From NCBI RefSeq assembly GCF_001590795.1, contig NZ_JXDL01000001.1:5382525-5446524 (forward strand): a stretch of 64,000 nt of DNA, in the 5' to 3' direction. Below the pieces are notes generated by a model, which worked only from the letters and a program-made list of their open reading frames with translations, did no database searches and was not told the DNA's origin. Position 1 is the stretch's first letter. Every line of letters begins with the position of its first letter. The DNA is from Bradyrhizobium sp. AT1. GTDB taxonomy: Bacteria; Pseudomonadota; Alphaproteobacteria; Rhizobiales; Xanthobacteraceae. Position numbers and translations under genes: made by a program. Positions 1-8,650 of this stretch are shown piece after piece.

Positions 1-37
1 CCTCCGCAAGGACGGTGAGAGATGGATTCGCGGAGGC

Positions 38-103
38 TCCCCCTCACCCGACATTCAAGCTGCGCTTGAACGTCGATCTCTCCCCGCGAGCGGGGAGAGG
101 TGA
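38..103. repeat. Intergenic palindromic element, CTCTCCCC type
   Basis: The stretch holds a CCCTCACCC end, a small AAGCTGCGCTT palindrome and a hairpin CTCTCCCC-GCGAGC-GGGGAGAG. The same CTCTCCCC/GGGGAGAG arms recur at 32235-32262, and a related longer element lies at 30095-30245. It sits just beyond the end of the polyprenyl synthase gene and has no coding content. Confidence 0.6.
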
Positions 104-118
104 AGATCGTGCGCTAAC

Positions 119-1042
119 TCAGTTCTTCCGCTCGGCGACGAAGCGCGCCGCGGCCTGCAGCACGGCGGCGCGGTCGCCGAAGATCGACACGGCGCTGTCG
201 GCCCGTGCGAGCAGGTCGCGCACGCGCTGCTTGGCGCCTTCGATGCCGAGCTGGGTGACGAAGGTGGTCTTGCCGAGCGCGGCATCGGCGCCGGCCGGCT
301 TGCCGAGGGCGGCCGCATCGCCCTCGACGTCGAGCAGGTCGTCAGCGATCTGGAAGGCTTCGCCGAGCGCGCGGCCGTAGTCGTCGAGCGCCTGGTATTC
401 CTTTTGCGAGGCCTGGCCGAGGATCGCGCCGGCGATGCAGCCGTAGCGCAGCAGCGCGCCGGTCTTCATCTGCTGAATACGCGCGACGTCGATGGGCTCG
501 TTGCCGCCAAAACGGCCTTCGCCGGCGAGATCGAGGATCTGGCCGCCGACCATGCCGCCGATGCCGGCGCAGCGCGCCAGCGCGCGTGTCAGCAACAGGC
601 GCACATTGGCGTCGCGGTGGATCTCGTCGCGGGTGACGATATCGAAGGCGAGCGTCAACAGGCCGTCGCCGGCGAGGATCGCGGTGGCGTCGTCCGTGTG
701 CTTGTGCAGGGTGGGGCGGCCGCGGCGCAGGTCCGAATTGTCCATCGCCGGCAGGTCGTCATGGATCAGCGAATAGCCGTGGATGCATTCCAGCGCGGCG
801 CCGACGAGCAGCGCGGCTTCGCGCGGGACGTCGAAAACGGCGGCGCTCTCGGCCACCAGGAACGGCCGCAGGCGCTTGCCGCCGTTGAGGCTCGAATAGC
901 GCATTGCGTCCATCAGTCGCTTGGGCCGGGCGATCTCATCGTGCAGGATGTCGTCCGACAGCAGGCGCCCGAGCAGGGCCTCGGTGTCATCAGCGGTCTT
1001 GTCCAGACGTTTGGCGAAATCGGACGGGGACGTGCCGGTCAT
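119..1042 (-). CDS. ispA: Polyprenyl (farnesyl/geranylgeranyl) diphosphate synthase
   Basis: A 307-residue class I trans-prenyltransferase that condenses isopentenyl diphosphate with allylic diphosphates to make the C15/C20 precursors of quinones, hopanoids and carotenoids in the cytosol. GGKRLRP lies at residues 54-60. The first aspartate-rich motif DDLPAMD (95-101) has the two-residue insertion typical of bacterial FPP/GGPP synthases. The second aspartate motif is IADDLLDVEGD, near residue 235. The start chosen is the ATG reading MTGTSPSDF; an in-frame upstream ATG at 1078 would add 12 residues with no family resemblance. It is divergent from mtgA. Chain length (C15 or C20) cannot be settled from sequence alone. 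The family assignment is firm. Confidence 0.93.
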   Translation of the reverse strand: MTGTSPSDFAKRLDKTADDTEALLGRLLSDDILHDEIARPKRLMDAMRYSSLNGGKRLRPFLVAESAAVFDVPREAALLVGAALECIHGYSLIHDDLPAMDNSDLRRGRPTLHKHTDDATAILAGDGLLTLAFDIVTRDEIHRDANVRLLLTRALARCAGIGGMVGGQILDLAGEGRFGGNEPIDVARIQQMKTGALLRYGCIAGAILGQASQKEYQALDDYGRALGEAFQIADDLLDVEGDAAALGKPAGADAALGKTTFVTQLGIEGAKQRVRDLLARADSAVSIFGDRAAVLQAAARFVAERKN

Positions 1043-1203
1043 CAAGAAGGGCTCCAGAACTAAAATTCGGCGGGACAATCCTTTATGCGCCCGCCCCAGT
1101 CAATCGTTTGGAAGGCCTAAAAAGTGCTGGAAAAGGCCCGGATTATCACAGACTTAATGGGGGGAGCCGGGGCCGCTTCTCGTTTCATGACGGAAAGGTC
1201 GAT

Positions 1204-1878
1204 TTGCGCATCGTCAAAATCCTGCTGGTCGTGATCGCGGTCGTCATTCTCGCGCCCTATGTGATCGCGCCGTTCTACCGCATCGGTCATCCCATTTCGA
1301 CGCTGATGGCGTGGCGCTCGCTGCGTGGCGCGCCGATGCAGCGGGAATGGATCGATCTGGCGGCGATGTCGCCCTCACTGCCGCGTTCGGTGATCGCGGC
1401 CGAGGATGCGCATTTCTGCAAGCATCATGGGATCGATTGGGGCGCACTGCGTGAGGCGATCGACGATGCAAAGGAGGACGGTACGCCGTTCCGGGGCGCC
1501 TCCACCATCACCCAGCAGGTCGCAAAAAACCTGTTCCTCTGGCAGGGGCGGGATTTCGTCCGCAAGGCGCTCGAATTCCCGCTCGCGCTCTGGATCGATC
1601 TCGTCCTGCCCAAGCCGCGGATACTGGAGATTTACCTCAACATCGCCGAGTTCGGCCCACGGGGCCAATTCGGCGTCGAGGCCGGCAGCGCCTATGCGTT
1701 CGGCAAGTCGGCGGAGGACCTTTCACTTCGGGAGGCGGCGCTCCTGGCCTCGATCCTGCCGAATCCGGTCAAACGCAGCGCCAAAACCCCCGGTCCGGGT
1801 GTCCGGCGGCTGGCGGCGACCTATATGGCGCGGGGCCAGGCGAGCTCGCTTTTGACCTGCTGGCAGGAAAATCGCTGA
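1204..1878 (+). CDS. mtgA: Monofunctional biosynthetic peptidoglycan transglycosylase
   Basis: A 224-residue glycosyltransferase family 51 enzyme that polymerises lipid II into glycan strands at the outer face of the inner membrane, without a transpeptidase domain. One N-terminal membrane helix (about residues 4-22) anchors it. Signature motifs EDAHFCKHHGIDW (containing the catalytic Glu) and GASTITQQVAKNLFL are present, and the length is normal for MtgA. No in-frame ATG precedes the membrane helix, so I place the start at the TTG directly before RIVKILLVV. The reading frame is open further upstream to 904, but that part overlaps ispA and does not look like protein. Confidence 0.9.
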   Translation: MRIVKILLVVIAVVILAPYVIAPFYRIGHPISTLMAWRSLRGAPMQREWIDLAAMSPSLPRSVIAAEDAHFCKHHGIDWGALREAIDDAKEDGTPFRGASTITQQVAKNLFLWQGRDFVRKALEFPLALWIDLVLPKPRILEIYLNIAEFGPRGQFGVEAGSAYAFGKSAEDLSLREAALLASILPNPVKRSAKTPGPGVRRLAATYMARGQASSLLTCWQENR

Positions 1879-2041
1879 TTTTGAGCCCAATCCGGGCGTA
1901 TTTTCCGCCCCAAGAGCCTAGCTTTACGGCCAGCCTTCCTCTATAAGCCCGGCCTTGATCGGCATTTCGCTCGCCCCGTTTGGGTGCTGAGCCGTCCCGC
2001 GGACGATGCCCTGATGACACCAATCCCTAGAGGATACTGAA

Positions 2042-2224
2042 ATGGCCGTTCCGAGAAGAAAAACCTCGCCGTCGCGCCGTGGCATGCGCCGCTCGGCAGA
2101 CGCCATCAAGAAGCCGACCTATGTGGAAGACAAGGACTCCGGCGAGCTCCGTCGTCCGCACCATCTCGACCTCAAGACCGGCATGTACAAGGGCCGCCAG
2201 GTCCTGAAGAAGAAAGAGTCCTGA
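2042..2224 (+). CDS. rpmF: 50S ribosomal protein L32
   Basis: A 60-residue basic protein beginning MAVPRRKTSPSRRGMRRS, the canonical start of alphaproteobacterial L32, and ending in a KKKES tail. L32 binds 23S rRNA in the large subunit. The variant has no zinc-finger cysteines, as is usual in this class. A strong hairpin overlaps its stop codon, which suggests it is transcribed alone, in keeping with a highly expressed ribosomal gene separated from its neighbours. Confidence 0.98.
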   Translation: MAVPRRKTSPSRRGMRRSADAIKKPTYVEDKDSGELRRPHHLDLKTGMYKGRQVLKKKES

Positions 2225-2240
2225 AGGCAGGACCTTTCTT
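2210..2240 (+). terminator. Probable terminator or mRNA 3'-end hairpin of rpmF
   Basis: AAGAAAG-A-GTCCT pairs with AGGAC-CTTTCTT around a six-base loop, with a single bulged A. The stem spans the rpmF stop codon and ends in the pyrimidine-rich CTTTCTT. It could stop transcription or protect the 3' end. There is no long U run after it. Confidence 0.6.
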
Positions 2241-2366
2241 CAGGCGGGATGATTGGGCCTGCCTGATTTCGGCCAACCCATGAGATAGATAGTGACGGCG
2301 GCGGAGCAAATGCTTCGCCGCTGCATTGTTCTGTCCGGATATCTTGATCGAAAAGGCATTTTGCCG

Positions 2367-3020
2367 ATGGTCGGTTTCCCGCTGCTTCTGATTCCGCTCG
2401 CGGTCTACAACATCATCGCCTTCCTGATGCCGACCGTATCCTTCACGGACGTGCTGTTCAGGGTACCGATGATCACGGGCGAGACCTGGCCGGTCACGCT
2501 CGCCGATCTCATGCTGGCGCTCGGCGTGGTGCTGCTGCTGCTCGAAGTGGTCAAGGGCGCGCGGCCCGGATCGAAATTCCTGATGGACCATCTGCTGTCG
2601 CTGATCATCTTCGGCGCGGCCGCGGCCGAATTCGTGATGTGGCCGAAATTCGGCAACTCGACCTTCTTCCTGCTGGTGCTGCTTTCGATGGCCGATTTCC
2701 TCGGCGGCATCGCCCAGCGCACGCGCCGTCGCGTCACGTATGTCGCCGAAACGACAGTGGCGGCGCCGCGGAAGGCCAAGCGCCAAGCCGAGGCGCCGGT
2801 GGAGGATGCAGTGGCCGAGCGCAAGTTCGAGCCGGTGATCGCGCCGCAGCCGGCGCCGGTGGAGCCTCCCGCACCTTCGGCGCAATCCGTCGCGGAATCC
2901 GTGCTGATGGATCATCCTGCGCCCAAGCCTGTGCAGGGCGCGCCTTCGCCGGAAATTCCCTCGCCGCAGCTTCAGCCGGGCAACGGCACGCCGCCGTCCT
3001 CGGAGACGCCGCCGCGCTGA
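2367..3020 (+). CDS. Hypothetical multipass membrane protein
   Basis: A 217-residue protein I do not recognise as a named family. The N-terminal half has four hydrophobic segments (about residues 3-22, 45-65, 80-95 and 100-120), so it is an inner-membrane protein. The last 90 residues are rich in Pro, Ala, Glu and Lys (APVEPPAPSAQS) and look disordered, probably a cytosolic tail. The start is the ATG reading MVGFPLLLIPL, which puts the first helix at the N-terminus; the frame stays open 25 codons upstream. It converges on the next small gene with a six-base gap. Function unknown. Confidence 0.7.
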   Translation: MVGFPLLLIPLAVYNIIAFLMPTVSFTDVLFRVPMITGETWPVTLADLMLALGVVLLLLEVVKGARPGSKFLMDHLLSLIIFGAAAAEFVMWPKFGNSTFFLLVLLSMADFLGGIAQRTRRRVTYVAETTVAAPRKAKRQAEAPVEDAVAERKFEPVIAPQPAPVEPPAPSAQSVAESVLMDHPAPKPVQGAPSPEIPSPQLQPGNGTPPSSETPPR

Positions 3021-3026
3021 CCTGCC

Positions 3027-3302
3027 TCAAGCCACCTGCCGTGTCCGTGCGCTGACGCTTTGCAGCGGGCGCTTGCAGCCATAGGCCATCTGAGCGTCTT
3101 CGGAAGAGCCGCGGCGCAAGCGGCTCGTCTGCGGCAGGTGCTCGGCATTGGCGATGAGCTGGGTGACGAAGCTCGGATCGGGGCGCGGCATCGGCGCCTT
3201 GTGAACCCAGCACAACGTCGGCATCAGCGGCACCAAAGCCGTTCCGGCCTGCCTCGTTGCCTCTTCCATTCCATCCGCAGTCGCCATCGCAACACCGTTC
3301 AT
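3027..3302 (-). CDS. Small conserved hypothetical protein
   Basis: About 91 residues with the core PRPDPSFVTQLIANAEHLP followed by a basic SRLRRGSSEDA segment. From memory, a similar motif (PRP-x-SFVTxLIA plus an Arg-rich stretch) recurs in short rhizobial proteins of unknown function, which is why I accept it as real. It has no signal peptide, membrane helix or cysteine motif. The start is uncertain: ATGs at 3302, 3287 and 3344 and a TTG at 3359 are all in frame, and none has a good ribosome binding site. Role unknown. Confidence 0.6.
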   Translation of the reverse strand: MNGVAMATADGMEEATRQAGTALVPLMPTLCWVHKAPMPRPDPSFVTQLIANAEHLPQTSRLRRGSSEDAQMAYGCKRPLQSVSARTRQVA

Positions 3303-3396
3303 CAGGTTGAACTGGCGCGTTTTGGGACATTGGCGCCGGTGCATGTGATGGTCTCGCAAGGCCTATGCCGCCGCAGCCTAATCCGTTCCTGAGGGC

Positions 3397-3417
3397 TTTG
3401 GAAACGTGGTTTCCAAA
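3397..3417. promoter_or_regulatory. Perfect inverted repeat, candidate operator
   Basis: TTTGGAAAC-GTG-GTTTCCAAA is a perfect 9+3+9 inverted repeat in the gap between the divergent small gene and the GGDEF-EAL gene. It lies about 50 bases before the GTG start of the latter, inside an AT-rich stretch. The geometry fits a dimeric repressor or activator site. The binding protein is unknown. Confidence 0.5.
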
Positions 3418-3465
3418 TTGTTTATCAACTTTGCCTAGGGTTGGGCGCGAATCTGGCTCTATCCT

Positions 3466-5202
3466 GTGCCGACTCAGGACTTCCCGCTGTCCCGAAACGA
3501 GGCGAATTTGATCCCCGCATTACCGCAAGCCTCCGACATTCTGGCCGCGCTCGGCCAGGCCGTGTTCGCCTGGGACATCGGCAGCGATGCGATCATCTGG
3601 GGTGATCAGGTCGCCAGCGTCTTTCCCGGCATTCCCGCCGAGCGACTGGCGACCGGTGCCGAGTTTGCCAAGCTGATCGAGCCCGCGCCGTCGCTGCGCA
3701 CCGCCGCGCTGGCGCAAACGTCCCCCGTGCACGGTGCCGACGGCACGCCCTACCGCGTCGAGTACGGCGTCCGCATGAGCGCCGCCGATCCCGTGATCTG
3801 GATCGAGGAGACCGGCCGCTGGTTCGCCGGCCCGGACGGCCGTCCCACGCGCGCGATCGGCTCGGTCCGCATCAACAATGAGCGCCACGCCCGCGACGAG
3901 GAGCTGACCAAGCTGGCTCGGCTCGATCCGTTGACCGGCGAGCTCAACCGCTCGCACCTGATCGCGGCGCTGGCCGAGGCGATCGAGGAGACGACCCGCT
4001 TCCGCTCGACCGCGGCGTTCATGCTCGTCGGTATCGACCATCTCGCCCGCGTCAACGACGCCTTCGGCTTCGACGTCGCCGACGCCGTGATCCTCGACAT
4101 CGCCAAGCGCATCCGCTCGCGCCTGCGCGGCGGCGACGTGCTCGGCCGCTTTTCCGGCAACAAGTTTGGCCTGATCCTGAAGAATTGCACCGTCGACGAC
4201 ATGAACGTCGCCGCCGAGCGCTTCCTCGCCGGCATCCGCGACGAGGTGGTGCCGACCAAATCCGGTCCGGTCTCGGTCACCGCCTCGATCGGCGCGGTCA
4301 GCGTGCCGCGCTATGCCCGCAGCACCATTGAGGCCGTCAACCGTGCCCATGAGACGCTGGATGCCGCCAAGCGCCGCCGCGCCGGCTCGTTCGCGGCATG
4401 GCGTCCGGATGCCACGCGCGACGCCCAGCGGCGCGTCAACATCCGCGTCACTGATGAAATCGTCACCGCGTTGAACGAGCGCCGCATCAAGCTCGCCTAT
4501 GAGCCGGTGGTGTCGGCCGCCTCGCGCGAGCGCGCCTTCCACGAATGCCTGGTGCGGATGGACCAGGGCGGCGGCCAGGTGCTGCTCGCGCCCGACATCG
4601 TGCCGGTCGCCGAACGGCTCGGCCTGATCCGCCTGGTCGATCATCGCGTGCTTGAGCTCGTGGTCGCCGAGCTCGCCGCCGCGCCCGACATCTGCCTCAG
4701 CCTCAATATCTCGCCCGATACCACCATGGATCCGGACTGGTGGGCGGGAATCGAATCGCTGATGCTGGCCCATCCCGGCGTCGCCGAACGGCTGATCGTC
4801 GAGATCACCGAGACGGTGGCGATCCAGGACATCGACGACGTCCGTGGCTTCGTCACGCGCCTGAAGAATTTCGGCAGCCGCATTGCCATCGACGATTTCG
4901 GCGCCGGCTACACCTCGTTCCGAAACCTGCGCAAGCTCGGCGTCGACATCGTCAAGATCGACGGCGCGTTCGTGCAGAACATCACCCATTCCGCCGACGA
5001 CCGCGCCTTCGTGCAGACGCTGATCGACCTCGCCCGCCGCCTCGACATCAAGACCGTGGCCGAATGGGTGCAGGACGAGGACGCCGCAAGCATGCTGCGC
5101 GATTGGGGCTGCGACTATATCCAGGGTCGTTTGATCGGGCTCGCGTCGGCCGAGCGGCCGTGGGGTGCGCCGCCGGACAGCGTATTGCCTGCGGCGGGGT
5201 AG
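3466..5202 (+). CDS. PAS-GGDEF(degenerate)-EAL cyclic-di-GMP signalling protein
   Basis: A 578-residue cytosolic protein with a PAS-like domain (about 25-135), a diguanylate cyclase domain (150-310) and an EAL phosphodiesterase domain (325-565). The GGDEF active site reads SGNKF, so cyclase activity is not expected. The inhibitory site RGGD lies exactly five residues before it and is intact, so the domain may bind c-di-GMP or GTP as a regulator. The EAL domain keeps ECL in place of EAL, NIS, EITE, IDDFGAGYTS, VKIDG and the QG loop, so c-di-GMP hydrolysis is plausible. The GTG at 3466 is used as the start; a TTG 14 codons in is an alternative. Confidence 0.88.
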   Translation: MPTQDFPLSRNEANLIPALPQASDILAALGQAVFAWDIGSDAIIWGDQVASVFPGIPAERLATGAEFAKLIEPAPSLRTAALAQTSPVHGADGTPYRVEYGVRMSAADPVIWIEETGRWFAGPDGRPTRAIGSVRINNERHARDEELTKLARLDPLTGELNRSHLIAALAEAIEETTRFRSTAAFMLVGIDHLARVNDAFGFDVADAVILDIAKRIRSRLRGGDVLGRFSGNKFGLILKNCTVDDMNVAAERFLAGIRDEVVPTKSGPVSVTASIGAVSVPRYARSTIEAVNRAHETLDAAKRRRAGSFAAWRPDATRDAQRRVNIRVTDEIVTALNERRIKLAYEPVVSAASRERAFHECLVRMDQGGGQVLLAPDIVPVAERLGLIRLVDHRVLELVVAELAAAPDICLSLNISPDTTMDPDWWAGIESLMLAHPGVAERLIVEITETVAIQDIDDVRGFVTRLKNFGSRIAIDDFGAGYTSFRNLRKLGVDIVKIDGAFVQNITHSADDRAFVQTLIDLARRLDIKTVAEWVQDEDAASMLRDWGCDYIQGRLIGLASAERPWGAPPDSVLPAAG

Positions 5203-5325
5203 CGATTCACGCTAAAATTTCTCCTTTGAAATCAACCACTTCCTACTGTGCATGGGGTTGTTTTCGCGAAATTGAAAGTCGTAGGGGGGCACGGAGCCGT
5301 TGCGCCCTTGCCATCCTGCAAAACG

Positions 5326-6834
5326 CTAAGCCCCCTCGTCCAGCGCCACCAGCTCGCGCTTCTTGCGCAGCGACGGCAATAGCGGCGCGATCAGCAGCGC
5401 CATTGCGAATGCGAGGCACACCGCAGAGATCGGCCGCTGCACGAAGGTCCAGAGATCGCCCTGCGACAGGATCAGCGACTTGCGCAAATTGTTCTCCATC
5501 ATCGGCCCCAGCACGAAGGCCAGCACCAGCGGTGCCGGCTCGTAGCCGAGCTTGCGCATGAAATAGCCGATGATGCCGAACGCGATCATCACATAGACGT
5601 CGAACACGTTGTTGCTGGAGCAGTAGACGCCCAGGATCGTGAACAGGATGATCAGGGGGAACAGGATGTTGTAGGGCAGCTTGAGCAGCTGCACCCACAT
5701 GCCGATCATCGGCAGGTTCAGGACCAGCAGCATGACGTTGCCGATATACATGCTGGCGACGATGCCCCAGAACAGGCCGGGGTTCTGCGTGATCAGCAGG
5801 GGCCCCGGCTGCAGGCCGTGGATGACGAAGGCGCCGAGCAGCAGCGCCATCACCACGTTCGGCGGGATGCCGAGCGTCATCAGCGGGATGAAGGCGCCGC
5901 CCGCCGCGGCGTTGTTCGCCGATTCCGGCCCCGCGACGCCTTCGATCGCACCATGGCCGAAACGCTCGGGCGTCTTCGACAGCCGTTTCTCCAGCGCGTA
6001 GGAGGCGAACGACGCCACCACGGCGCCGCCACCCGGCAGGATGCCGAGGAAGAAGCCGAGGAGGGTGCCGCGGCCGACCGGACCTGCGCTCGCCTTCCAG
6101 TCCTCTTTGGTGGGCAGTAATTGGGTGATCCTGGCGTTGATGATGTCGCGCTTGATCGCCTGCTCGGTGTTGAGCAGCACCTCCGCGACGCCGAACAGGC
6201 CCATCACCACGGGCACGAGCCCGATGCCGTCGATCAGCTCCATGCGGCCGAAGGTCAGGCGCGGCTGCGCGGTGATGCTGTCGAGCCCGATCAATCCGAG
6301 CACGACGCCAATGCACGCCATCAGCAGCGCCTTCGGCATCGAGCCCTGGGTCAGGAAGGTGAGCACGACGAGGCCGAGCACCATCAGGCTGAAATATTCG
6401 GCCGGGCCGAACGCGATGGCGACGCTGGCAAGCTTCGGTGCGACCAGCATCAGGGCGATCAGTGCAAACGTGCCGGCGATGAAGGAGCCGAAGGCGGAGA
6501 TGCCGAGCGCGGGGCCGGCGCGGCCTTGCTTTGCCATCTGGTGGCCGTCGATGCAGGTGACGACGGAAGCCGCCTCGCCGGGAATGTTGACCAGGATCGA
6601 GGTCGTCGATCCGCCATACATCGAGCCGTAATAGATGCCGGCCATCATGATGATGCCGGATTCCGGCGTGCCCGACAGCGTCACGGGCAGCAGCAGCGAC
6701 ATCGCGGAGATCGGCCCGATACCCGGCAGCACGCCGACCAGCGTGCCGATGAAGACGCCGATGAAGCAATACAGCAGGTTGACCGGCAGCAGCGCGACGC
6801 CGAAGCCATGGGCGACATTGGCGAGCGTATCCAT
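5326..6834 (-). CDS. tctA: Tripartite tricarboxylate transporter, large permease subunit TctA
   Basis: A 502-residue inner-membrane protein with about 11-12 hydrophobic segments. It has the TctA signatures GVLPGIGPISAMSLLLPVT near residue 37 and GILPGGGAVVASFASYALEK near residue 270. With TctB and the periplasmic TctC it forms a secondary, ion-driven importer of carboxylates such as citrate. The ATG lies three bases after the tctB stop, so the two are translated together. The actual substrate cannot be read from the sequence. Confidence 0.95.
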   Translation of the reverse strand: MDTLANVAHGFGVALLPVNLLYCFIGVFIGTLVGVLPGIGPISAMSLLLPVTLSGTPESGIIMMAGIYYGSMYGGSTTSILVNIPGEAASVVTCIDGHQMAKQGRAGPALGISAFGSFIAGTFALIALMLVAPKLASVAIAFGPAEYFSLMVLGLVVLTFLTQGSMPKALLMACIGVVLGLIGLDSITAQPRLTFGRMELIDGIGLVPVVMGLFGVAEVLLNTEQAIKRDIINARITQLLPTKEDWKASAGPVGRGTLLGFFLGILPGGGAVVASFASYALEKRLSKTPERFGHGAIEGVAGPESANNAAAGGAFIPLMTLGIPPNVVMALLLGAFVIHGLQPGPLLITQNPGLFWGIVASMYIGNVMLLVLNLPMIGMWVQLLKLPYNILFPLIILFTILGVYCSSNNVFDVYVMIAFGIIGYFMRKLGYEPAPLVLAFVLGPMMENNLRKSLILSQGDLWTFVQRPISAVCLAFAMALLIAPLLPSLRKKRELVALDEGA

Positions 6835-6837
6835 GGC

Positions 6838-7320
6838 TCAGCCGATCCCGAACAGGCCCGAGGGGAGCTGGATCAGCAGCAGCCGCTTGAGCACCCACCA
6901 CATGCCCGTGGGCACCAGCACGGCGATCGGGATCGCCAATGTCCAGCGCACGGGATCGATCAGCCGCAACAAAAGCAGCATCAACGGGATCGACGACAGC
7001 AGGAAGCCGAGCGGCTCCAGTGCAACGGAGAACGCCACGAGACAGCCGATCAGCAGCAGCGGCTTGCTCCAGCGCACATTCTCCCAGCGCGAGGCCAGTG
7101 TCGGGCCACCCTCGGTGAGAGCCGAGACGATGATGGAGCCCGCGAACACGCACATCAGGATGCCCGTGTAGAACAGCACGTAACCGGAGCCGGGATCGTT
7201 GATGGTGCCGAGCTTGAGCTTCATGCCCGACCAGATCACGAAGCCGCCGAGCGCGAGCCCGATCAGCCCGCCCCAGAGTTCGGAATTGTTGAGGCGGAGT
7301 TTGTTGGTTTGGTTGGTCAT
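6838..7320 (-). CDS. tctB: Tripartite tricarboxylate transporter, small subunit TctB
   Basis: A 160-residue membrane protein with four hydrophobic segments, the size and layout of TctB (DUF1468). It sits between tctC and tctA in the usual order. The start is the ATG reading MTNQTNKLRLNNS. The frame is open upstream only through the palindromic element 7336-7458, which is not coding. It is the small helper membrane subunit of the TctABC importer. Confidence 0.93.
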   Translation of the reverse strand: MTNQTNKLRLNNSELWGGLIGLALGGFVIWSGMKLKLGTINDPGSGYVLFYTGILMCVFAGSIIVSALTEGGPTLASRWENVRWSKPLLLIGCLVAFSVALEPLGFLLSSIPLMLLLLRLIDPVRWTLAIPIAVLVPTGMWWVLKRLLLIQLPSGLFGIG

Positions 7321-7335
7321 AGACCCTCTCGGCCG

Positions 7336-7458
7336 TTCCCCGGACGCTGCGCGGCACGAAGTGACGCGCTGCAGATCCGGGGTCCATGGATGCTTGGCAA
7401 GGTGGGTCCCGGCTCTGCGGTGCACCGCTGAAGAAGCGCTGCACCGCGTCCGGGACAC
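7336..7458. repeat. Palindromic intergenic element between tctC and tctB
   Basis: About 120 bases bounded by TTCCCCGGACGCTGCGC and CGCTGCACCGCGTCCGGGA, which pair with each other. Internal inverted segments include GATCCGGGGTCC. It fills almost the whole gap between tctC and tctB and would fold in the operon mRNA. It has no coding content and no transposase. Confidence 0.65.
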
Positions 7459-7473
7459 GCCGGTGGCCTGGAG

Positions 7474-8451
7474 CTACTTCTTCGCAAGTCCGAGCGTCTC
7501 GATCACCTTGCGCTCGGATTCCGTGACCTCGACGACGAACTTCTTGTAATCCTCGGTGTTCTTGTAGTTCGGCACCATGTCGTATTTGGCGAGCGTGGCC
7601 ACGACGGCGGGATCCTCGACCGCCTTCTTGAAAGCGTCGTGCAGCTTGGCGACGATCTTGGGGTCCATGCCCTTCGGGCCGGCGATGCCGAACGGGGAGT
7701 CATAGACCATGGGGTAGCCGAGTTCCTTCAGCGTCGGCGCATCTGGGTAGTTCGGCGAGCGCGAGCCGGTCCACACCATCAACAGGCGGAGCTTGCCGGC
7801 ATCGACCAGCGGTCGCCATCCCGTGGAATCCGCCTGAAGCATCGTGTGCTGCCCTAGCACCGCGGCGTTGGTCTCCGCGCCGCCCTTGAAGGGAACTTGC
7901 GTCAGCTTGATGCCGGACATCCCGGCGATCTGCTCCATGCCGATATGCAGCGAGGTGCCGGCGCCCGGTGTGGCATAGGTCACCTTGCCCGGGTTCGCCT
8001 TGGCGAACTCCACAACGTCCTTCCAGCTCTTGAACTGCGACTCCGCGCTGGTGGTCACGCCGAAAGTGTAGCCGGTGAGGTGGATGATGTAGGTGAAATC
8101 CTTCGCCGGATCCCACGATACCTCCTGCATGAGAGGCAGTCGGAAGACGGTGATCGGAATCTGCGAGATGGTGTAGCCGTCCGGCTTCGCGGCGGCGGCC
8201 ATGGTTGCAGGTCCCACCGTGCCGCCGCCGCCGGCCTTGTTGTCGATCACGATCGGCTGGCCCAATACCTTCGAGGCACTGTCGGCGATCGCGCGCATCG
8301 AGATATCGGTCGAGCCGCCGGCCGGCCATGGCACGATCAGCGTGATCGGTTTGGTGGGATAGTCCTGCGCACTGGCGGCAGTCGAGAGCAATGCGCCCAT
8401 GACGGCATGCATCGCTGCAAATGCGATCGTCTTCAGCCCGTATCGCGGCAT
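7474..8451 (-). CDS. tctC: Tripartite tricarboxylate transporter, periplasmic binding protein TctC (Bug family)
   Basis: A 325-residue extracytoplasmic solute receptor. A Sec signal peptide ends at about residue 28 (STAASA-QDYP). It is followed by the Bug-family opening YPTKPITLIVPWPAGGSTD, with the carboxylate-binding loop, and by VIDNKAGGGGTVGP. It captures the substrate and delivers it to TctA/TctB. The ATG is well supported by a GGGAGG ribosome binding site just upstream. It is the first gene of the tctC-tctB-tctA operon. The substrate is not determined. Confidence 0.94.
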   Translation of the reverse strand: MPRYGLKTIAFAAMHAVMGALLSTAASAQDYPTKPITLIVPWPAGGSTDISMRAIADSASKVLGQPIVIDNKAGGGGTVGPATMAAAAKPDGYTISQIPITVFRLPLMQEVSWDPAKDFTYIIHLTGYTFGVTTSAESQFKSWKDVVEFAKANPGKVTYATPGAGTSLHIGMEQIAGMSGIKLTQVPFKGGAETNAAVLGQHTMLQADSTGWRPLVDAGKLRLLMVWTGSRSPNYPDAPTLKELGYPMVYDSPFGIAGPKGMDPKIVAKLHDAFKKAVEDPAVVATLAKYDMVPNYKNTEDYKKFVVEVTESERKVIETLGLAKK

Positions 8452-8650
8452 CGGAATTCCTCCCTCGCAGCGGTCTCCGTGGACCGCCGTTTCTCGTTCT
8501 TGTCGGACGATTGTTCCCGAAATCGAGGGAGAAGAAAAGCGCATTGCGCGGACTGCGCGCGGCGGTCGGTGCGGCAATGCCGGTCAAACCGGGACATGCG
8601 ACAATTCGTCGTTTGGCCGTGTGCCGAGAGGCGGAATTTGACCGAGCGCG

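Noticed and set aside
5243..7444. A 733-codon open frame on the same strand as tctA and tctB but in another frame
   Set aside because: The product is Arg/His/Pro-rich, while tctA and tctB in the other frame carry clear transporter motifs and helices.
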